Shown here one piece after another: positions 22,381 through 29,248 of a DNA stretch of 33,397 nucleotides (its first letter is position 1; each line of letters begins with the position of its first letter). A program made the translations under genes and the position numbers. Under the pieces are notes generated by a model, which had not been told where the DNA came from, made no database searches, and saw only the letters and a list, made by a program, of their open reading frames with translations. Source of the DNA: Arthrobacter sp. RIT-PI-e (lineage in GTDB: Bacteria; Actinomycetota; Actinomycetes; Actinomycetales; Micrococcaceae); contig NZ_LGIU01000013.1 in NCBI RefSeq assembly GCF_001187915.1, forward strand, positions 1 through 33,397. The letters are read 5' to 3'.

Positions 22381-22860
22381 TCAGTTCGCTCCGGCTCGTG
22401 TGACGAGGATGCCGTCGTCGTCGCAGTAAATGGTGGAGCCGGGGGTGAAGGTGACCCCGGAGAAGCTGAGCTCGACGTCCGCTTCGCCTTCACCTGTCTT
22501 CGTGCTTTTCCTGGGGTTACTGCCGAGCGCTTTGACGCCGAGGGGGATCTCGGCCAGAACGGAGCGGTCGCGGACGGCACCGTTGATGACGACCCCTGCC
22601 CAGCCGTTGTCGGCCGCGATCCGGGCAATCATGTCGCCCATTAGGGCCCGCTCGAGGGAGCCACCGCCGTCAACGACGAGAACGGCTCCGTCGCCGGGTG
22701 TGGAAACGGTGGCTTTGAGCAGCGCATTGTCTTCATGGCAACGAACGGTACGGATTGGCCCAGTGAAGGCTTTGACGCCGCCGAGGGACTGGAACTGCAG
22801 TGACACGGACTGGAGGTCTTCGCCGTGCTCGTCATACAGGTCGGCGGTGATGATCGTCAT
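22381..22860 (-). CDS. RraA-family protein, probably a metal-dependent aldolase/decarboxylase
   Basis: This 159-aa protein has the RraA fold signature (GPIRTVRCHEDNALLK, LVVDGGGSLERAL, GDMIARIAADNGWAGVVING, VRDRSVL). It has D76 and R97-D98, giving the D-x20-R-D spacing of 4-hydroxy-4-methyl-2-oxoglutarate/4-carboxy-4-hydroxy-2-oxoadipate aldolases. E. coli RraA, an RNase E inhibitor, has Gln in place of the last Asp. That and its place in a catabolic operon favour an enzyme cleaving or decarboxylating a 2-oxo-acid, perhaps oxaloacetate-like. AAAGGA lies 11 bases before the ATG. It is cotranscribed with the regulator gene one base away. Confidence 0.8.
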   Translation of the reverse strand: MTIITADLYDEHGEDLQSVSLQFQSLGGVKAFTGPIRTVRCHEDNALLKATVSTPGDGAVLVVDGGGSLERALMGDMIARIAADNGWAGVVINGAVRDRSVLAEIPLGVKALGSNPRKSTKTGEGEADVELSFSGVTFTPGSTIYCDDDGILVTRAGAN

Positions 22861-22938
22861 GATGGCTCAGTTCCTTTAGCTTTGTGAGCGTGGCTTTACG
22901 TGCGTCGCCCGCTGTGTCCTGAAGTCCATTCCGCACAG

Positions 22939-22948
22939 TGGTCAACCA
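22939..22948. promoter_or_regulatory. FadR-type operator variant upstream of rraA-gntR
   Basis: TGGTCAACCA differs by one base from the perfect palindrome TGGTCGACCA found at three other places in the island. It lies 79 bases before the rraA start, in the gap after the class II aldolase gene. On the minus strand it reads TTGACC, which could be a -35 element. It probably gives the regulator its own autoregulated promoter. Confidence 0.65.
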
Positions 22949-22972
22949 GTCTAATGATACGTGGGTGGCACT

Positions 22973-23596
22973 TCAGGGTGCGAGGGCTGCGGCTTGCTCC
23001 GTAGTGAGTGGTCGTGTCGTGTGCCCGTGCAGGAGCAGGTATAGCTTGGCCGTCTCTTCGAGTTCCTCCAGAGCATCCAGGGCGGAGGGGACGTCCTTGG
23101 CCGCAACAATGGGGCCGTGGTTGCTCAGGAGCATCGCGAGGTTCTCGCGCGCCGTGTCTTCTGCGAGTTGCTCCAGTCCGGAGTCTCCCGGGGCGTGGTA
23201 GGGCAGAAGGGGTAGACGTCCGACGCGCATGGCGAAGTACGCGGTCAGGGGTGGGATCACGTTACTCGTGTCGGTGTGCTGCAGGCATGACACGGCAGCT
23301 GAGTATGTCGAGTGCGTGTGGACGACCGCGGAGTCCTGGGGACGTGCGCGCAGAACCGCGGCATGCAGGAATGCTTCCTTGGATGGTTTCGCTCCACCAA
23401 CGTGCTTACCGTTGGCGTCAATGAGGGAGAGTTCGTCCGCCTGGACAGTGCCAAGGCTGCTGCCGGTGGGGGTGACGAGGATGGCGTCACCGGAACGGAC
23501 GCTGATGTTTCCTGTGCGGCCGTGGGTGAGCCCGCGATCGAAGATCGAGCGGGCAGCTTCGATGATGCTGTCGCGGAGCTGCTGGTCATTGTTCAA
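22973..23596 (-). CDS. otnC: Class II aldolase/decarboxylase, OtnC-like
   Basis: This 207-aa protein starts at TTG 23594-23596, chosen because GGAGG lies eight bases upstream and the domain begins a few residues later; longer frames have no good start. It carries the class II aldolase/adducin pattern: HGRTGNISVR (25-34), GSSLG, E74 as likely catalytic acid, HTH (H93, H95) and SNHG (H160) as zinc ligands. In OtnC/LtnC enzymes this fold decarboxylates 3-oxo-tetronate 4-phosphate to dihydroxyacetone phosphate. Its neighbour is the matching kinase. L-ribulose- or fuculose-phosphate aldolase activity is possible by fold but less likely by context. Confidence 0.8.
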   Translation of the reverse strand: MNNDQQLRDSIIEAARSIFDRGLTHGRTGNISVRSGDAILVTPTGSSLGTVQADELSLIDANGKHVGGAKPSKEAFLHAAVLRARPQDSAVVHTHSTYSAAVSCLQHTDTSNVIPPLTAYFAMRVGRLPLLPYHAPGDSGLEQLAEDTARENLAMLLSNHGPIVAAKDVPSALDALEELEETAKLYLLLHGHTTRPLTTEQAAALAP

Positions 23597-23762
23597 ATCG
23601 GTGGCCTCCAGGAGTTGTGGTGGGTTCGTCACGGTCGGGATGGGACGGCGTACGAAGACTGGTCGGGTGTGCTCAAGACCGTGCTTGAGACGGTGCTTGT
23701 CAGGTGGTCGTCGCGCCGTGATGGGTGCCGACCGGTCAGACAGGACGGGTGAATGCGTGTGC

Positions 23763-25082
23763 TCATGCGACTGTGGTGGCTTCCCTGGCCGCAGTGGCGG
23801 TCTCATCAGCAGTTTCATTGGTTGCCTTAGTGGGGGGCATGGCTCGGGCGGCGCGGACGAGGAGGTCTTGTTCCCCGAAATTACCGGATTTGAGCAGCAG
23901 CGCTGTTGGGTGGGGTTCGGTTGTGTAGATCCAGGGCACTCCGGGGGCCATTTCCTGTCCGATGATGCCTCCGCGGATGTCGAGGGCGTCGACGACGGCG
24001 CCGGAGGTCTCCCCGCCGGCGATGATGATGCGGCGCACACCTCGGTCGTGGAGGCCACGGGCGATGATTCCGGTGGCTGTTTCAAGGATCTCGGCGGAGC
24101 GCGCCACTCCTATGTGTTGCTGGGTTTCGGTCAGGCGTGCGGGGTCCATCGTGGAGTAGATGAGTGGGACGCTACCGGGTGTGAGGGTGTCGAACCAGGT
24201 CAGTGCTGCGGCGGCGAGGGCTGCAGGGTCAGGTGTTGCCCGGACGTCGAGGAAGTAGGACGGTTCCCGGTCCCGCATGTAGGCGACCTGTTCGCGGGTG
24301 CGTGCCGAGCAGCTTCCAGCGAGAACTGCCGCCGGCACGGCACCTACCGGGTCGTGGTGGGTCGCCTGCCGACCGTTTGTTGTGGCCAGGGCAGCTCCGA
24401 GTCCTGCTGCCAGTCCTGCAGCCCCTGTAAGGAACCGGTCATTGAGGCACGCTGCGCCGACGGCCTCGAGGTCCTCGTCGGTGATGGCGTCGATGACTGC
24501 GTAGCGGATTCCCGCGGCAGCGGCATTATCCAGTGCCTGCCGTATTGCAGGTGAGCCCGCACGGACCACGTCGTGGTCGATAAGCGTGATGGGCCTACTG
24601 GTCTGAGTCGAGAGCAAGCGCAGAACGTTGGAGTCACGCATGGGAGTCAGCGGATGGTGTTGCATCGGCGATTCGGCTAGTGGCTGTTGGGCGACGAAGA
24701 GGTTCCCCATGTATTGGGTGCGGCGGGGTTGGGGGGGGGCTGGAACGATGACCGTGATACCAAATTGTTGGCAGGCAGCCAGCGCATCGGCTACCTGCCC
24801 GATGTTTCCGGCTGGGCTCGAGTCGAAGGTGGAGCAGTATTTGAAGAACAGCTGCGTCGCTCCGTGCTCCTGCAGCCAGGTCGCTGCGGTGAGTGATTCG
24901 CCGACGGCTTCCGCTGGTGCCATGGTGCGGGTTTTGAGCGCGATCACGACGACCTGATGGTCAGCGACCGCATCTGTCGGTTGGGGCTGTCCGAAGATCA
25001 CAAGGGTCGACAGGCCGGCCTTCGTAAAGGACAGGGCCACATCAGTACCTCCGGTGACATCGTCGGCGATGACTCCAAGCAT
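23763..25082 (-). CDS. otnK: Four-carbon acid sugar kinase (DUF1537), OtnK-like
   Basis: This 439-aa protein has the N-terminal substrate domain motif IADDVTGGTD (5-14), then FKYCSTFDSSPAGNIG (about 80-95), and the C-terminal nucleotide-binding motifs IIAGGETSGAVVDAL and LLLKSGNFG. These define the DUF1537 kinases, which phosphorylate C4 sugar acids such as 3-oxo-tetronate or D-threonate with ATP. The length is normal for the family. It lies between the dehydrogenase and the aldolase in the operon. The exact acid cannot be read from the sequence. The C-terminal tail is Ala/Thr-rich and probably disordered. Confidence 0.87.
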   Translation of the reverse strand: MLGVIADDVTGGTDVALSFTKAGLSTLVIFGQPQPTDAVADHQVVVIALKTRTMAPAEAVGESLTAATWLQEHGATQLFFKYCSTFDSSPAGNIGQVADALAACQQFGITVIVPAPPQPRRTQYMGNLFVAQQPLAESPMQHHPLTPMRDSNVLRLLSTQTSRPITLIDHDVVRAGSPAIRQALDNAAAAGIRYAVIDAITDEDLEAVGAACLNDRFLTGAAGLAAGLGAALATTNGRQATHHDPVGAVPAAVLAGSCSARTREQVAYMRDREPSYFLDVRATPDPAALAAAALTWFDTLTPGSVPLIYSTMDPARLTETQQHIGVARSAEILETATGIIARGLHDRGVRRIIIAGGETSGAVVDALDIRGGIIGQEMAPGVPWIYTTEPHPTALLLKSGNFGEQDLLVRAARAMPPTKATNETADETATAAREATTVA

Positions 25083-25124
25083 GGCGTGTGATCCGTTCTG
25101 GTGGTCACCCGGTGTGCGGGTGCG

Positions 25125-25200
25125 AAGCCCGGCGTCGGGCTTCCCTGGTGGATGTCGGGGCGCCAGCCCTGGATTCTCGTGCGTGGTGAACCCAGGGCTG
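25125..25200 (-). terminator. Two hairpins between dehydrogenase and kinase genes
   Basis: AAGCCCG-GCGT-CGGGCTT (25125-25142) and CAGCCCTGG (25164-25172) paired with CCAGGGCTG (25192-25200) lie in the 159-base gap of the minus-strand operon. Neither is followed by a T-run. They could partly terminate or stabilise the operon transcript rather than end it. Confidence 0.4.
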
Positions 25201-25241
25201 ACGTCCGGCAGGTGCTGGTGTGCTGTGTTGCGGTGTGGGTG

Positions 25242-26324
25242 TTAGATGCGGGTGGTGGCGGTAGCGACGGCGTCGGCGAAGCCGGAGGTGCTGGCGGTGC
25301 CGCCCATGTCGGGGGTCATGGTGCCTTCGCTGACGACGAGCTCGGTGGCTTTCTCCACGATGTCCGCAGCTTTCAGGACCGCGTCGTCGTCGAACTTCGC
25401 GCCCAGCCAGCGCAGCAGCATCGCCGAGGACAGGATCATCGCGATCGGGTTCGCGATGTCGCGGCCGGCGATGTCCGGGGCGCTGCCGTGCGAGGCCTGC
25501 GCCATGGCCTGCTTGTCCGAGGAATTGATCGACGGTGCGATGCCCAGCGACCCGGCGACTTCACCGGCGAGGTCCGAGAGGATGTCACCGAACATGTTCT
25601 CGGTGACGATGACATCGAACTTGTCGGCCCGGCGCACCAGGTGCACGGTCGCGGCGTCGATGTGGAAGTCGTTGACGCTGACCTCGGGGTATTCCTTGGC
25701 GACGTCGCGGCAGACGTCCCGGAACAGGCCCGTGGTCATCTTCAGCACGTTGGCCTTGTGCACGATCGTGACCCGCTTGTCGCGCTTCATCGCGAGCTTG
25801 AACGCCTCGTGGGCGATGCGGGTCGTCGCGGCCCGGGTGATGATGCCGTGCATGATCGCCACATCCGGGGTCGGCATCATCTCGCCGGTCCCGGCGAAGG
25901 TGTTGCGATCCGCGTAGAACCCTTCGGTGTTCTCCCGCACGATGACCAGGTCGGTGCCCTCGACGATCGCGTTGCCGCCGTGGAACGCCTTCGCGGGACG
26001 GATGTTCGCGAATAAGCCGAAGTGCTTACGGATCGTGCCCGAAGGGTTCAGCATCGACCGGTGCGGTTCTGGGTACGCTGCGCTGTCGTGCGGGCCCAAC
26101 AGCCACCCGTCCACAGTGTCTAGGGCGGCCAGGGTCTCATCCGGGGTCGCCTTGCCATGCGTGTCAATCGCTTCCCGGCCCAGCGGCAGCTCCGTCCACT
26201 GGATCGGGGCGACACCGGCGGCCTTCACCGCAGCATCGATGATCTTCACCGACGCCGGCACGATCTCCGGGCCGATACCGTCACCCATCAACACAGCCAA
26301 CTGGTACTGCTTAGCGTTACTCAC
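25242..26324 (-). CDS. Isocitrate/isopropylmalate-family dehydrogenase (tartrate/malate-type)
   Basis: This 360-aa NAD(P)-dependent beta-decarboxylating dehydrogenase has GDGIGPEI (14-21), SGTIRKHFGLFANIRP (95-110; substrate arginines R99 and R109), RENTEGFY (130-137) and catalytic K190 in KANVLK. The metal-binding acids are D223, D247 and D251 in DAATVHLV and TENMFGDILSD, and HGSAPDIAGRDIANP (279-293) is the cofactor loop. These enzymes oxidise 2-hydroxy acids with a 3-carboxyl or similar group. The sequence does not match the isopropylmalate pathway context, since no leuA/C/D is near, so a tartrate, malate-like or C4 sugar-acid substrate is more likely. It may take the place of PdxA2 or LtnD dehydrogenases in known DUF1537 pathways. 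Confidence 0.85.
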   Translation of the reverse strand: MSNAKQYQLAVLMGDGIGPEIVPASVKIIDAAVKAAGVAPIQWTELPLGREAIDTHGKATPDETLAALDTVDGWLLGPHDSAAYPEPHRSMLNPSGTIRKHFGLFANIRPAKAFHGGNAIVEGTDLVIVRENTEGFYADRNTFAGTGEMMPTPDVAIMHGIITRAATTRIAHEAFKLAMKRDKRVTIVHKANVLKMTTGLFRDVCRDVAKEYPEVSVNDFHIDAATVHLVRRADKFDVIVTENMFGDILSDLAGEVAGSLGIAPSINSSDKQAMAQASHGSAPDIAGRDIANPIAMILSSAMLLRWLGAKFDDDAVLKAADIVEKATELVVSEGTMTPDMGGTASTSGFADAVATATTRI

Positions 26325-26403
26325 AAGAGGACCTTCTCTCTATCAATCGTCCCAACCTCATTGACGGGCCAGAACATCGGGGTTTGTGGGTAGGAACAGG
26401 GGT

Positions 26404-27699
26404 TTAAGTCAGCGAGATGGAGCCGGTGAGCAGCTGGAAGCCGATGAAGGCGAAGCAGCCTGCGACGACCCAGAGGATCGCGAACTTCTGGAACTCGCCG
26501 AGTTCCTTTTTCAGCAGCCCGAGCAGGACCCAGAGGGGAGCTGAGGTGGGGCCGATCATGTGGGAAATCTGTCCGACGACGCCGGCCCGGGCGATCTCGT
26601 TCGGGTGGATGCCGTACTGGGAGGCGGATTCGGAGAGGACGGGCAGGATGCCGAAGAAGAAGGCGTCGTTGGACATGAAGAAGCCCAGTGGGATGGCGAT
26701 CACTGCGGTGAACAGTGGGATCAGTGCGCCCAGGGAAGGAGGGACGACGCTCAGGAGGGTGTCGGCCATGGCTTGGATCATGCCTGAGTCCGACAGGATT
26801 CCGGTGAAGACGCCTGCCGCGAGGACGAGCATGACTACGGGGACGGCGCTGGCGGCGTGCCGCTGGATGAGTTCTCCCTGGGTGGAGAGCTTGGGGTAGT
26901 TCACGAGCAGCGCGATGACGAACCCACCGATGAACAGCACGACCAGGGGTGCCACCCCTGAGATGAGCAGGACCAGCAGCAGGACGGTCAGGCCGGCGTT
27001 AACCCAGGTGCGCCAGGTAGGACGCTCGGAGGCGTGAGCGGTGCGTGTCCGCAGCTCTTCGGCCAGTTCGGCAACAGCAGCCTGATCGACCCGCTTACGC
27101 TGGCGCAGACCGAGAACGTAGGCGATCGCGATGATGAACAAGGAGGTGAGGAGCAAGGACGGGATGAGACTGACGAAGTACTCGGTGGCATCCAGACCCA
27201 GGACGCTGATGGCGCGCGTCGCAGCTCCACCCCAGGGCGTGGAGCCGGAGATCAGGCCCAGGGACATGGTCGCGATGGTCGCGATGACGAGCGGATTGAT
27301 GTTTAGCCGCTTGTAGATTGGAAGGAAAGCCGAGCAGATGATCATGTAGCTGGTAGTTCCGTCACCGTCAAGGGCGACAAGCAGTGCCAGCACCGCTGTC
27401 CCGACGCAGATTTTCACCGGGTCGCCTTTGGAGATGCGAAGGATCAGGTTCGACACGGGATCGAAGAGTTTGGCATCCATCATGATGCCGAAATAAAGCA
27501 CCGCGAACAGCAGGAGAACTGCTGTCGGTGCGACTGTTTCCAGCCCGGAAAGCACCATGTCTCCAAGGCGTGGGCCGAAGCCTGCGATGATGGCGAAAAG
27601 AACGGGGGCCAGGATGATGGCGACGAAGGCTGTGGCCCACTTTCGCATCACGGCGACCATGAATGTGACGAGCGTGGCAAATCCGAAGACTGCGAGCAT
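26404..27699 (-). CDS. CitMHS-family organic acid:cation symporter
   Basis: This 431-aa membrane protein has about 11-12 hydrophobic helices. Conserved segments are ALDGDGTTSYMIICSAFLPIY and GLISGSTPWGGAATRA in the N-terminal half and FFMSNDAFFFGILPVLSE and GPTSAPLWVLLGL in the C-terminal half. Paired, inverted repeat motifs of this kind are typical of CitMHS (metal-)citrate/proton symporters. AGGAG lies six bases before the ATG. It is the first gene of the minus-strand catabolic operon, 79 bases before the dehydrogenase, and its promoter overlaps a regulator site, so the substrate is probably the pathway acid. Citrate is possible but not required. Confidence 0.88.
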   Translation of the reverse strand: MLAVFGFATLVTFMVAVMRKWATAFVAIILAPVLFAIIAGFGPRLGDMVLSGLETVAPTAVLLLFAVLYFGIMMDAKLFDPVSNLILRISKGDPVKICVGTAVLALLVALDGDGTTSYMIICSAFLPIYKRLNINPLVIATIATMSLGLISGSTPWGGAATRAISVLGLDATEYFVSLIPSLLLTSLFIIAIAYVLGLRQRKRVDQAAVAELAEELRTRTAHASERPTWRTWVNAGLTVLLLVLLISGVAPLVVLFIGGFVIALLVNYPKLSTQGELIQRHAASAVPVVMLVLAAGVFTGILSDSGMIQAMADTLLSVVPPSLGALIPLFTAVIAIPLGFFMSNDAFFFGILPVLSESASQYGIHPNEIARAGVVGQISHMIGPTSAPLWVLLGLLKKELGEFQKFAILWVVAGCFAFIGFQLLTGSISLT

Positions 27700-27806
27700 C
27701 GTTTCTCCTCTGCATTGAGGGATGTTTCCCTACGGCGACTTTGACGTACTGGTACCGATTGCCCGGCGACCCGGCCCCTCAACCATCCGGTTCAGGCATG
27801 TGTTCG

Positions 27807-27836
27807 ACGATAGAACCAAAGTGGTCGACCAGTCAA
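27807..27836 (-). promoter_or_regulatory. Probable promoter of the citMHS-led operon
   Basis: On the minus strand TTGACT (27836-27831) and TATCGT (27812-27807) are separated by 18 bases, a fair sigma-70-type promoter. The -35 element overlaps the palindrome TGGTCGACCA at 27822-27831, so regulator binding would block it. The leader to the ATG at 27699 is about 100 bases. Confidence 0.5.
27822..27831. promoter_or_regulatory. FadR-type operator TGGTCGACCA, copy A
   Basis: Perfect 10-bp palindrome within the wider sequence GTGGTTGACTGGTCGACCAC read on the minus strand (27840-27821). The same 20-mer is repeated on the plus strand at 29153-29172, before the ABC importer. It lies 30 bp centre to centre from copy B, about three helical turns, so two dimers would bind the same DNA face. 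Confidence 0.7.
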
Positions 27837-27851
27837 CCACTTGTCCCAAAG

Positions 27852-27861
27852 TGGTCGACCA
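27852..27861. promoter_or_regulatory. FadR-type operator TGGTCGACCA, copy B
   Basis: Second perfect palindrome in the citMHS/glpX divergent region, inside a 17-base direct repeat CAAAGTGGTCGACCAGT shared with copy A. It covers the likely -35 element (27855-27860) of the glpX promoter. Confidence 0.7.
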
Positions 27862-27890
27862 GTTGCTTGATTCTGCGTAGGATCGGCGGG
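27855..27890 (+). promoter_or_regulatory. Probable leaderless promoter of glpX
   Basis: TCGACC (27855-27860) and TAGGAT (27878-27883) are spaced by 17 bases. Transcription would start about seven bases after the -10, at or next to the GTG start codon at 27890, giving a leaderless mRNA. No ribosome site precedes the start, in agreement. Confidence 0.45.
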
Positions 27891-28888
27891 TGAACATTGA
27901 CGAAGGCACCCTCTTGAAGCATCCTGACCGCAATCTTGCCCTTGAACTGGTTCGGGCAACGGAAGCTGCAGCGATCCGATCTGCACCCTTCATCGGCAAG
28001 GGTGATAAGAATGCCGCTGATGGCGCAGCGGTGGACGCCATGCGCAAGTTCCTTGCCACCGTCGACTTCGACGGCGTCGTGGTGATCGGTGAGGGCGAGA
28101 AGGACCAGGCGCCGATGCTCTATAACGGGGAGCGGGTGGGAAGCGGCACGGGCCCCTCCTGCGACATCGCGGTGGACCCGATCGATGGGACAAGCCTGAC
28201 TGCAGCGGGCCGGCAGAATGCCCTCTCGGTGATCGCCGTGGCGGACCGGGGGTCGATGTTTGATCCCAGCGCGGTCTTCTACATGGACAAGATCGTCACC
28301 GGGCCTGAAGGTCATGGCGTCATCGATCTCGAGCGTCCCATCGGCGACAACATCCGTGCCCTGGCCAGCGCGAAAGGTGTTGCTGTGGCCGACTTGCACG
28401 TGGCGGTTCTCGACCCCCCCCGCCATGCCGACCTCATCGAACAGATCCGCGCCGCGGGGGCCAGTACGGAACTCCTTCTTGACGGCGACGTCGCAGGCGG
28501 CATCAACGCCGCTCGCCCCGACTCCCCCGTCGACATGTGCGTCGGCATTGGCGGCACTCCCGAGGGAATCATCACCGCCTGCGCGGTCAAGGCACTCGGC
28601 GGTCTCATCCAGGCCCGCTTGGCACCTCAGAATGACGGCGAACGGGCCACAGCCCGCGCGGCCGGCCACGACCTCACTGCAATCCTGGACGATTCGACCC
28701 TCGTCAGAGGCGACAACGTCTACTTCGTCGCCACCGGCATCACCGACGGAGCCCTGCTCGCCGGAGTCCGCCGCAGCCCCGGCTTCATCAGGACCTCGAG
28801 CATCGTCCTACGCTCCCATTCAGGCACCATTCGACGCGTCATCGCCGATCACCTCACCGCGAAGTGGTACGAAGCGGATGACCGCTAA
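27890..28888 (+). CDS. glpX: Class II fructose-1,6-bisphosphatase
   Basis: This 332-aa protein starts at GTG 27890. Motifs are NAADGAAVDAMR (about 41-52), VVVIGEGEKDQAPMLYNGE (about 63-81), DIAVDPIDGTSL (about 91-102), YMDKIVTGPEG and the ISIS-type fold end GGTPEGIITACAVKALGG. These are the metal- and phosphate-binding residues of GlpX enzymes, which hydrolyse fructose 1,6-bisphosphate to fructose 6-phosphate. Chromosomes normally carry their own copy, so this one is probably recruited to push triose phosphate from the acid-sugar pathway into gluconeogenesis. Sedoheptulose bisphosphatase activity is also known in the family. A run of eight C lies at 28414-28421 within the gene. Confidence 0.92.
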   Translation: MNIDEGTLLKHPDRNLALELVRATEAAAIRSAPFIGKGDKNAADGAAVDAMRKFLATVDFDGVVVIGEGEKDQAPMLYNGERVGSGTGPSCDIAVDPIDGTSLTAAGRQNALSVIAVADRGSMFDPSAVFYMDKIVTGPEGHGVIDLERPIGDNIRALASAKGVAVADLHVAVLDPPRHADLIEQIRAAGASTELLLDGDVAGGINAARPDSPVDMCVGIGGTPEGIITACAVKALGGLIQARLAPQNDGERATARAAGHDLTAILDDSTLVRGDNVYFVATGITDGALLAGVRRSPGFIRTSSIVLRSHSGTIRRVIADHLTAKWYEADDR

Positions 28889-28927
28889 AGGCTGCGGCCG
28901 AACAGCCAAATCCTCCCCAACCACCGA

Positions 28928-28942
28928 GCGCCCACCGGGCGC
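28928..28942 (+). terminator. Small GC-rich hairpin after glpX
   Basis: GCGCCC-ACC-GGGCGC forms a six-bp stem with a three-base loop, 39 bases after the glpX stop. There is no T-run. The rest of the 360-base gap to the next gene (28889-29248) holds short AGTCCTGCCA repeats at about 29056-29080 and the importer promoter; no gene was recognised. Confidence 0.4.
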
Positions 28943-29152
28943 CCGACGGCGCTGACGGAACTTCCATAGCGCAGAGCCACGCGCAAATCATCGGCGTTGC
29001 CGATATTGATGCTGCGCGCCCTACCCACGTACTCGACGCAGGCGCCCTGCCAGTAAGTCCTGCCAGAGAGTCCTGCCATTGAAGCTGCCAGGGGTCCTGC
29101 TGTGATCTGGGTGCGGATGGGAATCGAAGAAATCTGAAGCAACAGTGGTCGG

Positions 29153-29185
29153 GTGGTTGACTGGTCGACCACTGTGACGCATCCT
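29153..29185 (+). promoter_or_regulatory. Promoter and FadR-type operator of the ABC importer operon
   Basis: TTGACT (29157-29162) with CATCCT (29180-29185) 17 bases later forms a weak sigma-70-type promoter. The palindrome TGGTCGACCA (29162-29171) lies right between them. The full 20-mer GTGGTTGACTGGTCGACCAC is an exact inverted-orientation copy of the citMHS control site. A further half site, ACAGTGGTC (29142-29150), mirrors GACCACTGT (29167-29175). Confidence 0.6.
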
Positions 29186-29248
29186 GATGTGAGCCGCCTC
29201 ACAGCAGGCAGTATCAAAACCCGCGCATCACTCAAAGGAGAGTCCGCC

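Noticed and set aside
23229-24554. Plus-strand open frame of 441 codons opposite the aldolase and kinase genes
   Set aside because: It is Cys/Gly/Val-rich, spans two real minus-strand genes and lacks any domain.
25101-26015. Plus-strand open frame of 304 codons opposite the dehydrogenase
   Set aside because: It is antisense to a well-supported enzyme and rich in Gly, Arg, Val and Asp as a shadow frame.
25242-26324. Calling the dehydrogenase leuB (3-isopropylmalate dehydrogenase)
   Set aside because: The family motifs are shared, but there are no leucine-biosynthesis neighbours and the operon is catabolic, so a specific leuB label is not supported.
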